Assembly: GCA_963921795.1 (NCBI GenBank)
Contig: OY997641.1
Span: forward strand, 56,557,693 to 56,621,692
Direction: 5' to 3'
Length of the DNA: 64,000 nt
Origin: Nannobrachium achirus
Taxonomy: Eukaryota; Chordata; Actinopteri; Myctophiformes; Myctophidae
The position numbers and the translations under genes are program-made. The stretch's first letter is position 1. Every line of letters starts with the position of its first letter. Under the pieces are notes generated by a model. That model was not told the DNA's origin. It searched no databases and saw nothing but the letters and a program-made list of their open reading frames with translations. Below, in pieces: positions 36,886 to 47,722 of the stretch.

Positions 36886-37045
36886 TGAGTACATGTCTCC
36901 ATTCCGACATGTCTCCTTCCCGACATGTCTCCATTCTGACACTAACCATATCCCTAACCCTAACCCTAAACCTAACATCTATGGAAGTGTTGCCACTCAG
37001 ACAATAAGAAGTCACTGTCGGAGACATGTCGGAATGGAGAGCACC
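36886..37045. repeat. Foldback with telomere-like motifs
   Basis: Inverted ends CATGTCTCCATTCCGACATG and GAGACATGTCGGAATGGAG surround CCCTAACCCTAACCCTAAAC. Similar short CCCTAA runs sit at 11360-11390 and 16180-16200, also inside repeat-like text, so they belong to dispersed repeats and do not mark a chromosome end. Confidence 0.6.
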
Positions 37046-37139
37046 TCCCGTTTTTGATTCGTCCAAATCTGCTGTTGATGATAATCATGAACAACACTGG
37101 TGTGATATTGCTCATAATGGTTTTGGATTTGCTCGCTTT

Positions 37140-37740
37140 AGTGTCTGCATTTGGGTCTGACTCTGCCAGTTTAACAAACCGTGACACTTGTTACAGATGT
37201 CATGTTTGTTTTTAGCTGTAATTGTACTGACCTACACTAGCTTCCAGAGGGAGCCAGTCCAACTGCTGGAAAGGTTGTTTACCAACAAGGCCCCAAAGCA
37301 AACCTGACAAGACTGTTCTGAGAAACCAGCGGTCACTTCTCTTTCAGGACTTGGGTTAGGCCTCAATTCCACACCATGGTGGCATAGTCATGCATTTCCA
37401 GATAACATCACATTGATAAGAACCAGTATGCAAACAAAATACGTATTTAATTGTCATTAATTGACATCACAGGTGTAACAACACTCCTATATTACACTAC
37501 TCCTATTGCATTTACTGTTATACAAAGATTACATATATTAATACACAACAATATGATATTGTCGATGTGACACATGACATATCTGTGATGCATGACATGA
37601 TCCAGTTTCTGCCTGAAATGAATGAATATGAAATGAATCTTGAAAAACATTAGAGTGGAGATACTGGAATTGTGCACAAGAAATATACAGCTGATCTGCA
37701 CATGCACGCACACGCGCACACACACACATACGCGCACACG

Positions 37741-37829
<89 letters not shown>

Positions 37830-38165
37830 CAGACCCTCTTCTCTGTGGAGTCATGCTGCAAAGAAAACTGTGTGAAAACAAAGCTGTTCAGTCAAATGAT
37901 TTATTTCCCAAAGCCTTCAGAAAAAGATGAACAAGGCACCTTACCAAACACACATACACAACTTCTAAAGACTGATTTAACATCACATTTTCAGATATAC
38001 TTACAGCTTTAGAATAAAATGAGTCAGAGACAGATGGGACCACTCTGCTCAGCTGTCCGAATTTTGAGGACCAACCATAGGTCAGTGTAGAGTAGAGAGT
38101 GAAAGTTATATGAACAACAAGGTGGAAGATATATTGTACTGTAATGCCAACAGCCGAGTTGAGCT
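37140..38165. repeat. Duplicated gene flank, middle copy
   Basis: Matches the left (8.2-11.2 kb) and right (49.3-50.5 kb) copies and keeps the empty sites of two hAT-like insertions found only on the left. It contains a CA microsatellite at 37754-37829. In the right copy this flank lies upstream of the SRCR gene, so this block implies a lost or displaced gene copy to its left. Confidence 0.7.
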
Positions 38166-38327
38166 GTAGCAGGTTCCTATCTTTATGTTGTTGTGTTTTT
38201 AGTTTTGTGTATTTAAATTATTATTATAATCTTTTTTTTTTTGTACATTACACAATTGCATTCATTATTTTACAGCATTATTCTGTACGCCTCTGCGATA
38301 CCCCCCACCCCCCAACCAATGGAACTC

Positions 38328-38535
38328 ACCCAGCAAGCACGTCAGGACCTGGACCAGTCAGTGACGTCTCGATTGGGGCCAGATCACAGCCCATATGGGG
38401 ATGATCTTGACGTCATTACCAGGACGTCATATGGACTTTTTTGTTTGACAGGATCATCCCCGCATATGGTCTGTGATCTGGCCCCAATCGAGACATCACT
38501 GATTGGTCCAGGTCCCGACGGTGCTTGCTGGCCAG
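38328..38535. mobile_element. Palindromic MITE just beyond the SRCR gene
   Basis: Arms about 38328-38412 and 38450-38535 pair along most of their length (CCCAGCAAGCACGTCAGGAC at one end, GGTGCTTGCTGG at the other; inner GACGTCTCGATTGGGGCC / GGCCCCAATCGAGAC). It lies 40 bp past the predicted poly-A signal. Confidence 0.8.
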
Positions 38536-38576
38536 TTAACACAATCCCTTACACTCAAAGGAGCGCACATACATTT

Positions 38577-38582
38577 TTTATT
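38577..38582 (-). promoter_or_regulatory. Polyadenylation signal of the SRCR gene
   Basis: Minus-strand AATAAA about 65 bases after the predicted stop codon at 38646-38648. Confidence 0.55.
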
Positions 38583-38645
38583 GTGTTACAGTATATCCTT
38601 TCTATCTAGACAATATACTACTGTCATTGATCAAGTCATTGTTTG

Positions 38646-38956
38646 TCAACCTGAACATCTCAACTTTATGAAAGATTTAGATTCCGCGGCCGACTTAAAT
38701 ATACACTCCCTCAGTGAATCATATTGTGTGTCATATTCCTCACAAGATGATTTAATCAACCATACAGGTTGAAGACGCAAAGAAGACATTCTTCTTGTTG
38801 AATCAACAGAGCCACAGTTCAGCTGTCTACACACTACAGTTGCTGTATCCTGGTTCCACCTGCTATCATCCACGTTTCTCCACTCTCCCTGGTGTTGCAT
38901 CTCGAGTACACCATTACAGTGACTGCTTCCTCGCACCAACCTCATATCCTCAGGTG
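38646..38956 (-). CDS. SRCR10, terminal exon with stop
   Basis: Acceptor CTGTACAG before 38956. It starts [15 protein letters not shown], keeps VVCRQLNCG and ends KLRCSG followed directly by TGA. It has six cysteines of the reduced type, and the region after the third cysteine has an insertion EEYDTQYD. A weak GTTGAC donor at the same spot is not needed. Confidence 0.8.
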
Positions 38957-41011
38957 CTGTACAGAGACAATAGAATAAGCAGTCAAAAAACAAATCTTAC
39001 TTTTATTGTAAAATCCAAACCTAAAATGTAATTTGTCTTTTACCTGAGCATTTGAGTCCAACGGTCTTGTCAGGTGAGCAGGTGTTGCTAGTTGAGTCTG
39101 AGGTTCTACAGCTCAGGAGAGCAGACTCACTGCCTTCACACTGGAACTCTTTGGTCGACATTGGAGTTTGTACTTCTCCATAGAGCGCCCCCTGGAGGAC
39201 TGAAGGAGCCCCACAGCCAAGCTCCCTACAGACCACCTCTGCATCCTTCTGGCCAAAGTTATCTTTGCACACTGGGACCCACGACTGAGTAGACTTCACC
39301 TCCACTCTGCCTGAACATGAACTAGGCCCATTCACCAACCTTACAGAGTCTGGAGAGAGAGACAATCTTCTGTCATCGTTCCAAGGAAATAAGTACAACA
39401 CTACTGTATGTGTATTTATATGATTAGTGTTGTGCAAGCAAATAAATACACCAATAAATCTAAATCAAATTGATGGGTGAATGGATTTTAGGATCAGTTT
39501 TGGGGAAGTAATGTTGTTGTGTGTAGGGAAAACAAGAGCGTACCAAGTAGCCTTTTGAGCCTTGGAGGACCCTGGACAACTAAGCGCTTAAGTGGTTAAG
39601 TCAAGAAATAAAGTGTATGATGTGGCTGTAGCTGGATGGATGGATAGATATGGATTACTGTCATTGTTGAGGTCGTTGTTGGTAATTACCTGAACAGATC
39701 ACCTCTATGCTGCCGTCGCTAGAATGAAACCTCCTATATGATCCACACTCCCTCAGTGAAGATTCCGATCCAACACACTCAGATGTCAGCATCCATACAG
39801 ACCCCTTTGAACCAGTCATCTTTTTTGTTGAAACAGCAGAGCCACAGTCCAGCTGCCTACACACTATAGATGCGTACCTCAGGTTCCAATTGTTCGAATC
39901 AATTAGTCTCCACTCTCCATTATTTTTCATCTCCACTCTGCCAGCACAGTAACTAGTTCCTCCCACCAACCTGACATCAGGGTCTGTAGTACAAAGACAA
40001 GGTAATATGGTGGTACAAAAAAAAATATATATACAGTACGTTGAATGTAAGATAATAAGTACATTCTAAAGCGTAGTGTGTCTTTTACCTGAGCAGGTGA
40101 GTCCAACAGTCTTATCAGGTGAGCAGGTGTTTTTAGTTGAGTCTGAGGTTCTACAGTCGAGGAGAGCAGACTCACTGCCTTCACACTGGAACTCTTTGGT
40201 CGAAATTTGGGTGTTCTCATCTTCAAGGGGAACTCCTCCGTAGAGCCCCCCCTGGAGGACTGAAGGAGTCCCACAGCTAAGCTGCCTGCAGACCGCCTGT
40301 GCATCCTGCTGGTCAAAGTCACCTTCACACACTGGGACCCACAAGTCTCCAGAGTGGTGGTGAGTAGACTTCACCTCCACTCTGCCTGAACATGAACTGG
40401 GCCCATTCACCAACCTCACAGACCCTGAAGTGGGAGGAGAGAGAGAGGGGGGGGGGAGGGGGGGGGGGGCAATTAAAGATTTCTATGCACAGAATTATTA
40501 TATATATTTACACCCTCCACACTCATTAAAAAAAATACAGCACAAATGGTCATATTTAACACTCTCCGCACACCCACCCTTACATACAAACGTACAGATG
40601 ATTACCGTCGTTGTTTTTTTACCTGAACAGATCATCTGCAGTCTGTTTGCGGAAGACAAATGACTCCAGCTTCCACACTCGCTCAGTGAAGATTCAGATC
40701 CATCACATCTAGATAGACTGTGGTACCATACAGGTTCCAACGCAGAACCATCACTCAATGTTGTTGAAACGGGAGTACCACAGTCCAGCTGTCTACAAGC
40801 TACAGAGGATAACTTCTGGTTCCAGCCACTAGGATTTACTGGATACCACTCGTCCTCGTGTTTCACCTCCACCATACCAGTACAGTGTCTGCTTCCTCCC
40901 ACCAACCTGAGATCAGTAGACTCTGAACAGAGATAATAGAATAGACTGTAATGTGTGTGTGTGTATGTATGTACCGGTGTGTATATATATACAGTATATA
41001 CTGTATGTGTG

Positions 41012-41074
<63 letters not shown>

Positions 41075-42340
41075 TTGTGTGCGTGTTTACCTGTTGTGTA
41101 GCGTGCTGGTTGAACATGGAGAGCTGAAGAGAAGAAATACATAAACAAACAAATGAATTCGTTTCAGTGTAACATAGTATACATGGATCCTCTACACTAG
41201 GTTGGTTTTTCTGTTGAAATACAGGAGATTATGTATTTTGTTTCTCCTGTTTGCTGCTATTTATATGGATTTTACAGTTTTTATTTGACATTCACGGTTT
41301 GGGAGTGAGAAATTGTATGATTTTACCACAATACATAAAGTATAATAAAGATGTATACAATGGAAGATTAAAGCACTGAAGCGGTAGGCCTATTAACTAA
41401 CCTGCTAAAGAAGACTCACTTATCTAATGTAAGTCATTACTTTCAAAATAATGACACTTCTTCCATCTTTCCATCTGTCCGGATAAACTTTATTTTGCCC
41501 CGCTATGCCTCCCACAGTTTTGGTGGCACACACTTGGGCCATAATTATGTCAAATCGACCCAGGTCGGTAGGTAGGTAGGTAGGTAGGTAGAAGATAAAA
41601 TAGGAGATTGTATAGATTACTGTCATTTGGTGAAGTGATCGTTTGTTACCTGAACAGATCACCTCCAGTCTGTGGCGAGTTGTATCAGACTTAGACCACG
41701 TCGTTCTACACTCCCTCAGTGAAGATTCGGATCCATCACAGTTCGTTATCATCCTCAATGCAGGTACAAGTTCATGATCAGAACTCCTTTTTGTTGAAAC
41801 AGCAGAGCCACAGTTCAGCTGTCTACACACTACAATTGCTGACTCCAGTTTCCAGCCATAATAATCATCCACTAGGCTCCACTCTCCCTGGTGTTTCATC
41901 TCTAGTGTACCAGTACAGTGACTTGTTCCTCCCACCAACCTGATATCTTCAGGCTCTGCACAGAGACAAGAGAAAAACAGTACAAAAAGTTATATTACCT
42001 TGATTTTTAAATAATTACCCACACCTGTAAGTGAATTGTCTTTTACCTGAGCAGGTGAGTCCAACAGACTGTGTGTTTCTAGTTGAGTGTGCGGTTCTAC
42101 AGCCCAGGAGAGCAGACTCACTGCCTTCACACTGAAACTCTTTGGTCGACATTGGAGATTTTACTTCTCCATAGAGCGCCCCCTGGAGGACTGAAGGAGC
42201 CCCACAGCCAAGCTCCCTACAGAGCACCTCTGCATCCTGCTGGTCAAAGTCACCTTCACGGACTGAGACCCACAACGGATTAGACTTCACCTCCACTCTG
42301 CCTGAACATGAACTGTTCCCATTCACCAACCTCACGGACT

Positions 42341-42396
<56 letters not shown>

Positions 42397-44786
42397 CAGG
42401 TTTCCACCCTCCACACAAGTGAATGGCGGTACTCTATAGCCAGATAATTACCAAAATAATGGCATCCCAAAGTAATTGTTACCTGAACAGACCACCTCCT
42501 GTCTTTCGTTATAAAACTTAGATCTCTTAGCTCCACACTCCCTCAGTGCAGATTCAGATCCATCACAGGAAGAATTCAACCTCCATACAGCTTGCTGTGA
42601 ACCAGAACTCCTTTCAGTTGAAACAGCAGAGCCACAGTCCAGCTGTCTACACACTACTGATGCTGACTTCAAGTTCCACCAGTTCATACTCATTAGTCGC
42701 CACTCTCCCTCGTGTTTTGTCTCCACTGTACCATCGCAGCGACTGGTTCCTCCCACCAACCTGACACCAGGCTCTGTACAGAGATACATTTGAATAAGCA
42801 GTAAAAAACATAAATACCAAATTGATTTTAAATAATAATTCAAACCTTAATTGTAGTTTCTCTTTCACCTGAGCAGGAGAGTCCAACAGTCTTGTCAGAT
42901 GAGCAGGTTTTTCTAGTTGAGTCTGAGGTTCTACAGTCCAGGAGAGCAGACTCACTGCCTTCACACTGAAACTCTTTGGTCGACATTGGGGCCTTCGCTT
43001 CTCCATAGAGCGCCCCCTGTAGGACTGAAGGACTCCCACAGCCAAGCTCCCTACAGACCACATCTGCATCCTGCTGGTCAAAGTCACCTTCACACACTGG
43101 GACCCACGACTGAGCAGACTTCACCTCCACTCTGCCTGAACATGAACTAGGCCCATTCACCAACCTCACAGACTCTGGAGAGAAACAGGAGATAGGCTCT
43201 TGACCTATGCGCCCTATGGCTCGGGAACCGTTGTTTCCCAAGACTACTTAACTTACACACTCATTAAAAATACAACAAACAAAAAGGTCATATTTACACA
43301 CTCCACACGATCATTAAAAACATACAGAAGTGTCCTGTCATTGTTGAAATCATTGTGTGTTACCTGAACAGACCAACTCCAGTCTGTTTTGGTCTTTAGT
43401 ATTTGACATTGTTCTACAGTCCCTCGTTGAAGATTCAGATCCATCACATTTATTTTCGCGAATCCACCATAAAGGTCCATCAGAACCAGTGCCCCATTTA
43501 GTTGAAATAACAGTGCCACAGTTCAGCTGTCGACACACAACAGACGATAACGTATGAGTCCAGCCAAGAGGATAAACCTGTCTCCACTCTCCTTCGTTTT
43601 TCAACTCCAGTTTACCAGTACATTGGCTGGTTCCTCCCACCAACCTGACATCAACATCTATACAGAGACAATGGAATAATAAAAAGTACAAATTATAATA
43701 ATAATGGAAAAAATAAGACAACAATCTATAATGTGTAGTTGTTTGTTTGTGTTTGTTTACCTGTTGTGTGGTCTGTTGGTAGAGCTAAAGAGAACAACAT
43801 ATAACATGAATTAGTTTCAATGCAACTAGTGGTAGTAGTATCTAGCGATACAGCGGGGTGGTTTATATGTTGAGATACAGGAAATGTTGCTCCTGTTTGC
43901 AGCTATTTATTTGACATTCACAGAGTGGGAATGAGTAACTCTATGGTTTCTATCAGAACACACACTTATAAAAAGGTACCGGTATGCAGGAATGGATAGA
44001 AGACAACCAGTGGTTCGTTGTTGCATGGAAACAGACTGGTTGTCATGGTGATTTGGTCACACTACAACCTTGGAGCTACATTTAGGACACAGAGGTCATG
44101 ACCTCTGTATTATTGCGACCATAGGTCGCAGTTAACTATGAAAACCGGCATCTCTGTCTGTCTGTAGGTCACGCCTGAGTCCTGACACTGTGGTTCTATG
44201 CGTTTATTTTTTATTTTTTTGCTCTGACATCATGCTCTGACGTCACTGTGATGTCTGGGGAACCACTCTTAACAGAAAGGGTTTGTCGCTCTGACATATA
44301 TGGAGTTCCCTGATGTCATCAATATTAAGCCCATATCTAACAGGACTTCACATGGAAATGCACATATATGGAGGCCACATCGGCCACATACCACACTAAC
44401 TGCTGGTTCTACAGACAGGGATCTCCATGTATGGGCATAAAAGGGTATGATGTCAGATGTCATACATCAAAGGACTTTCACATAACGAATAACTGAGCAT
44501 ATCTCCATATACAGTACATGGATTTCCATATATGGGTACCATGGGTCTCCATATGGGTAACTGTTCCGATCAGATGGCCAATAATTGGCACGACCTTGCC
44601 CTTTAGGGCAAGGTCGCATGTCGCCCTGAGGCGTCTTACTAGTGTTATGTTTCCAACATACATGATTCATTCAGTCATTTGAATGTTTCTACTGAACTGA
44701 AACACTGGGTCACTTTCTCTGTTCTGACTTTTGGTGGCGCCATTTCACCTTTTTGTAAAGGTTAGGCAGATGACTTTTACTGACAA

Positions 44787-44822
<36 letters not shown>

Positions 44823-44829
44823 AGAGACA

Positions 44830-44921
<92 letters not shown>

Positions 44922-47443
44922 GACGGATGGACAGACAGACACACAGACAGACACACAGACACACAGAGAGGGCTTGCCTCTGGAGGAAGGATAAAAGTCG
45001 TCAGGTATTTGTGTGAACTTTGGGCCTCAATAATTAATCCAGGACCTGAACAAGATCGATAATCTATAGCAGGGGTAGGCCACCTATTAATGGGTGCCTA
45101 CATTGGTGCAGTGGAGGCAGTGATCATTTAAAAAGAAATGTTTTTAAAAATGTAGTTTAGTTACTCAATTAGTTTCAGTCACATGTATGCAAACTGATCC
45201 TGTACATAATTGTGCATACTTTCAAACTCTGAACTGTGACTGGGGAGGGAGTCTGGCACTGAGTCTAGTGATCATTACATCCTGATGTGCAGTGGTGTAA
45301 AGTAACTAAGTACATTTACTTAAGTACTGTACTTTTTGAGGTATTTGTGCTTTACTTATTTCTTTATATTTCCAATTTCCAATACTTTTACTTTTACTCC
45401 ACTACATCTCAGATCCAATTATTGTACTTTTACTCCATTATTATTTGAACACTTTAGTTACTCGTTACTTTGCAGATATAAATTATTATAAAACATACAT
45501 TAAGCACTTTAGCCCCATTTTATACCTATATGCTATTTGAAAATACCCGATCTACAAGCTCACAATGCATTGCATCGTGGCGCGTAGTAAGCTTGCATAG
45601 CTGCTATTTTCAAACATTTTGTACTTTTACTGTTGATACTTAAAATACATTTTGATGCCAACACTTTCATACTTTTACTCAAGTACATTCCGGACTTTTT
45701 CTTTAACGGAGTGAAATATGGATACTTTTATTAAGTAATACATGTTAAATGAGTACCTCTTCCACGACTGATGTGAAAGAACATATTTCAAAAGAAGAAA
45801 GAGGTTGTTACACTATATAAATCAATTGGAAATTGATGGTGGTGTCATATTTCAATGTAATATTGATATGGCACACTGACTATTAAGGAAATAAAGACAT
45901 GGCACGTCATGTCGCAGACCCCTGATCTATAGTGTCTACAAACTCAGCACAAAATAATAATTTAGGAGGTGAGGTTGAAAATTCACTATCCTAACCTGTT
46001 ATAAATTAATATTCTCCAGTCCAAGAGAGGTTGTAAGTATTCTATGAGACACAGAACCTGTAGTAAACAACCTTTTATAATATATCTTTTAGAACATTAA
46101 GGTTAGTTCTCTACTGCAGTGGTTCTCAAAGTGGGGTCAGGGGTTCCCCAGGGTTCTTGCATGGGGTAGGTCCCAGGGCGTCCCCAGAAAAATGGGTTAA
46201 TACCGCATTACAATCTTTTAACCGCTTTATCCATATAAAACTTTGCAGATTATTTTACTACAGGGTCTTATAAGAGAGGAATAGCAAAAAAAGGTAGAAA
46301 TTATTTAATTGTCAAAGACTTGAACCTGAATAAAAAACACTACTACTGTAATTTGCCACTTTGTTGTTGGACTTTTGATGTCAACGTGTTCTAGTCAGGT
46401 AAAAGGGAGTACTTGAACGTAGTATCAATACTGCAATGCAGACATACACCGTTACAAGTAAAAGTCCGGAATTCAACATCTACTTGAGTAAAAGTACAAC
46501 AGTATTGGCATCAAAATGTACTTAAAGTACCAAAGGTAAAAGTACTAATTATGCAGAATGTCCCATTTCAAGTTTTCAAATGTATAAAAGTCTTTTGAAA
46601 ATAGCAGATCCACAAGCTCACAATGTGCCATAGCGGCCAAAATGTATAGGGCTAATGTGTGTGTTTTGTAAATAATTACTAGTAACTAAAGTTTTAAAAT
46701 AAAAGTAGCATATTTGCCTCTGAGACGTAATGGAATAGACTTTAGACTAGAGTATCTAAAAATTGGAAATGCTCCAATAGAGCATACAAATACCTCAGAC
46801 TTGTACTTAAAGGGGAAGACCACCCATTTTCAATATTGAACTATGTCATTAATATACCTTAGAGGAGTTGTGTGGAAATAAAAAAAAGTTCCCCCCCTTC
46901 TGTGTTGCCTAGAACTGGAGGATTGGTTTTGGGGTTTGTATTGTAAAGTACAATGTGTGATGTCATCAAGTTGAAATTTACAATACAAACCCCCAAAACA
47001 ATCCTCCAGTTCTAGGCAAAACAATCCTCCAGTTCTTGGCAACACAGAAGAGGGGGAACTTTTTGTCTCTTTCCACACAACTCCTCTAAGGTATATTAAT
47101 GACATAGTTCAATATTGAAAATGGGTGGTCTTCCCCTCTAAGTACAGCATTTGAGTAAATTGTACTTAGTTACATTACACCACTGCCTGTATACTCTCTA
47201 AAACAATACAAACTCATGAGCAGAATGCAGAATGTCCCAAGGCTCAGTGTGTGCAGATACAGCCATGTTCTCTTGTCACCACATAAGGTTTGTGTCACTC
47301 TAAAACATGTCATCATCAGTGTGAGATCATCCAGTCTCACCCTGCTATCAGGAGGTGATGGATTAGATGTACTTACAGTGCAGCTCCATGGTTAGGGAGG
47401 AAAGGAGGAGAGAGGTCACACTCAGCCACAGTACCATCTTCAT
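38646..47443 (-). CDS. Secreted protein with ten SRCR domains
   Basis: Exons: signal peptide 47377-47443; linker 43761-43784 (24 bp); SRCR1 43364-43657; SRCR2 42869-43174; SRCR3 42483-42773; SRCR4 42047-42340; SRCR5 41650-41955; linker 41091-41123 (33 bp); SRCR6 40623-40922; SRCR7 40089-40424; SRCR8 39690-39983; SRCR9 39044-39349; SRCR10 38646-38956 with its stop. Every internal exon is phase 1-1 with GT/AG borders, so the chain is in frame, giving about 950 residues. There is no transmembrane segment or tail after SRCR10, so the product should be secreted, like soluble scavenger receptors (DMBT1/SSC5D/CD163 relatives) that bind microbial or damaged-cell surfaces. Domains alternate: odd positions of block 1 (1, 3, 5) and 6, 8, 10 have six cysteines; 2, 7 and 9 have eight. 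The roughly 3.6-kb first intron is filled with transposons. The name of the orthologue is not clear to me. Confidence 0.85.
39044..39349 (-). CDS. SRCR9, eight-cysteine type
   Basis: 306 bp, phase 1-1. Starts [18 protein letters not shown]; cysteines at SSC, VPVC, VVC, GC, QC, SC, TC, KC, the full group B set. Confidence 0.85.
39690..39983 (-). CDS. SRCR8, six-cysteine type
   Basis: 294 bp, phase 1-1. Starts [18 protein letters not shown]. The WRLIDSNNW stretch has no C2, and C7 is also missing. Confidence 0.85.
40089..40424 (-). CDS. SRCR7, eight-cysteine type with insert
   Basis: 336 bp, phase 1-1. Starts [18 protein letters not shown]. About 10 residues longer than its relatives because of THHHSGD after the first strand and LEDENTQ in the middle. 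All eight cysteines present. Confidence 0.85.
40623..40922 (-). CDS. SRCR6, six-cysteine type
   Basis: 300 bp, phase 1-1. Starts [19 protein letters not shown], keeps VACRQLDCG, six cysteines, ends MICSGK. It follows the second linker exon. Confidence 0.85.
41012..41073. repeat. (GCGT)n microsatellite next to a linker exon
   Basis: About 60 bp of GCGT, ending about 12 bases before the donor GTAAAC of the linker exon 41091-41123 as read on the plus strand, so it lies at the start of that intron. Confidence 0.95.
41091..41123 (-). CDS. Linker exon 2 of the SRCR gene
   Basis: 33 bp, acceptor CTCTTCAG, donor GTAAAC, phase 1-1; reads [11 protein letters not shown]. Paralogous to the exons at 43761-43784 and 5216-5248. 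Its place before SRCR6 marks the start of the second domain block. Confidence 0.7.
41650..41955 (-). CDS. SRCR5, six-cysteine type
   Basis: 306 bp, phase 1-1. Starts [19 protein letters not shown], has VVCRQLNCG and a closing RLEVICSGN, six cysteines. Nearest in layout to SRCR10, the end of the other block. Confidence 0.85.
42047..42340 (-). CDS. SRCR4, eight-cysteine class that lost a pair
   Basis: 294 bp, phase 1-1. Sequence class is that of SRCR2/7/9 ([18 protein letters not shown]), but C2 is Arg (WVSVREGD) and the C7 segment is shortened to STRNTQSVG. The two missing residues are disulfide partners in the family. Its acceptor follows a 50-bp GA repeat (42342-42391). Confidence 0.85.
42483..42773 (-). 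CDS. SRCR3, six-cysteine type
   Basis: 291 bp, phase 1-1. Starts [27 protein letters not shown], closing QEVVCSGN, six cysteines. Confidence 0.85.
42869..43174 (-). CDS. SRCR2, eight-cysteine type
   Basis: 306 bp, phase 1-1. Starts [18 protein letters not shown], keeps [37 protein letters not shown] and LSCSG. Confidence 0.85.
43364..43657 (-). CDS. SRCR1, six-cysteine type
   Basis: 294 bp, phase 1-1. Starts [40 protein letters not shown], ends LELVCSGN. Confidence 0.85.
43761..43784 (-). CDS. Linker exon 1 of the SRCR gene
   Basis: 24 bp, acceptor CTCTTTAG, donor GTAAAC, phase 1-1; reads SLPTDHTT. Related to the two 33-bp linkers, nine bases shorter. Confidence 0.65.
44828..44917. repeat. 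(CA)n microsatellite between CAGA repeats
   Basis: About 90 bp CA with ACAG tandem repeats on both sides. The left paralogous region at 5515-5560 has only the short CAGA part. Confidence 0.95.
45070..45924. mobile_element. hAT-like element, 855 bp, in the first SRCR intron
   Basis: Ends CAGGGGTAGGCCACC and GTCGCAGACCCCTG, perfect duplication ATCTATAG (45062-45069, 45925-45932). The paralogous left region keeps an empty site near 5693-5700. It contains another element at 45290-45770. Confidence 0.92.
45290..45770. mobile_element. Nested CAGTGGTGTAAAGTAAC element with palindrome
   Basis: A member of a widespread teleost element class with TAAGTACTGTACTTTT and ACTTTTACTCCACTACATCT text, flanked by ATGTG direct repeats. 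The hairpin-family palindrome (45537-45614) occupies its middle. Confidence 0.8.
46395..47184. mobile_element. Second CAGTGGTGTAA-class element, inverted, carrying a palindromic MITE
   Basis: Inverted relative to the one at 45290; ends near 47184 with TTACATTACACCACTG. It contains a single hairpin-family arm (46598-46630) and a 327-bp near-perfect foldback (46811-47137) starting AGGGGAAGACCACCCATTTT. Confidence 0.65.
47377..47443 (-). CDS. Signal-peptide exon of the SRCR gene
   Basis: 67 bp, ATG at 47441-47443, donor GTAAGT. Encodes [20 protein letters not shown] then LHC, a short basic start and a hydrophobic core typical of a cleaved signal. It ends phase 1, matching the linker exon. Identical to 6789-6855 over the whole exon. 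Confidence 0.8.
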
Positions 47444-47559
47444 CCTGCTGCCTGAAGATACCTTCACCCCCTGTCTGCTCTGTGTCTGCTGAAGCTCCAC
47501 AGATATACCCCAGACACACACTGTCTGGTCCCCGACACGCCTCCTCCACAGGCCCCTCA

Positions 47560-47722
<163 letters not shown>

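Noticed and set aside
36944-36978. True telomere or chromosome end
   Set aside because: Only three repeat units, enclosed by an inverted-repeat element and flanked by ordinary sequence.
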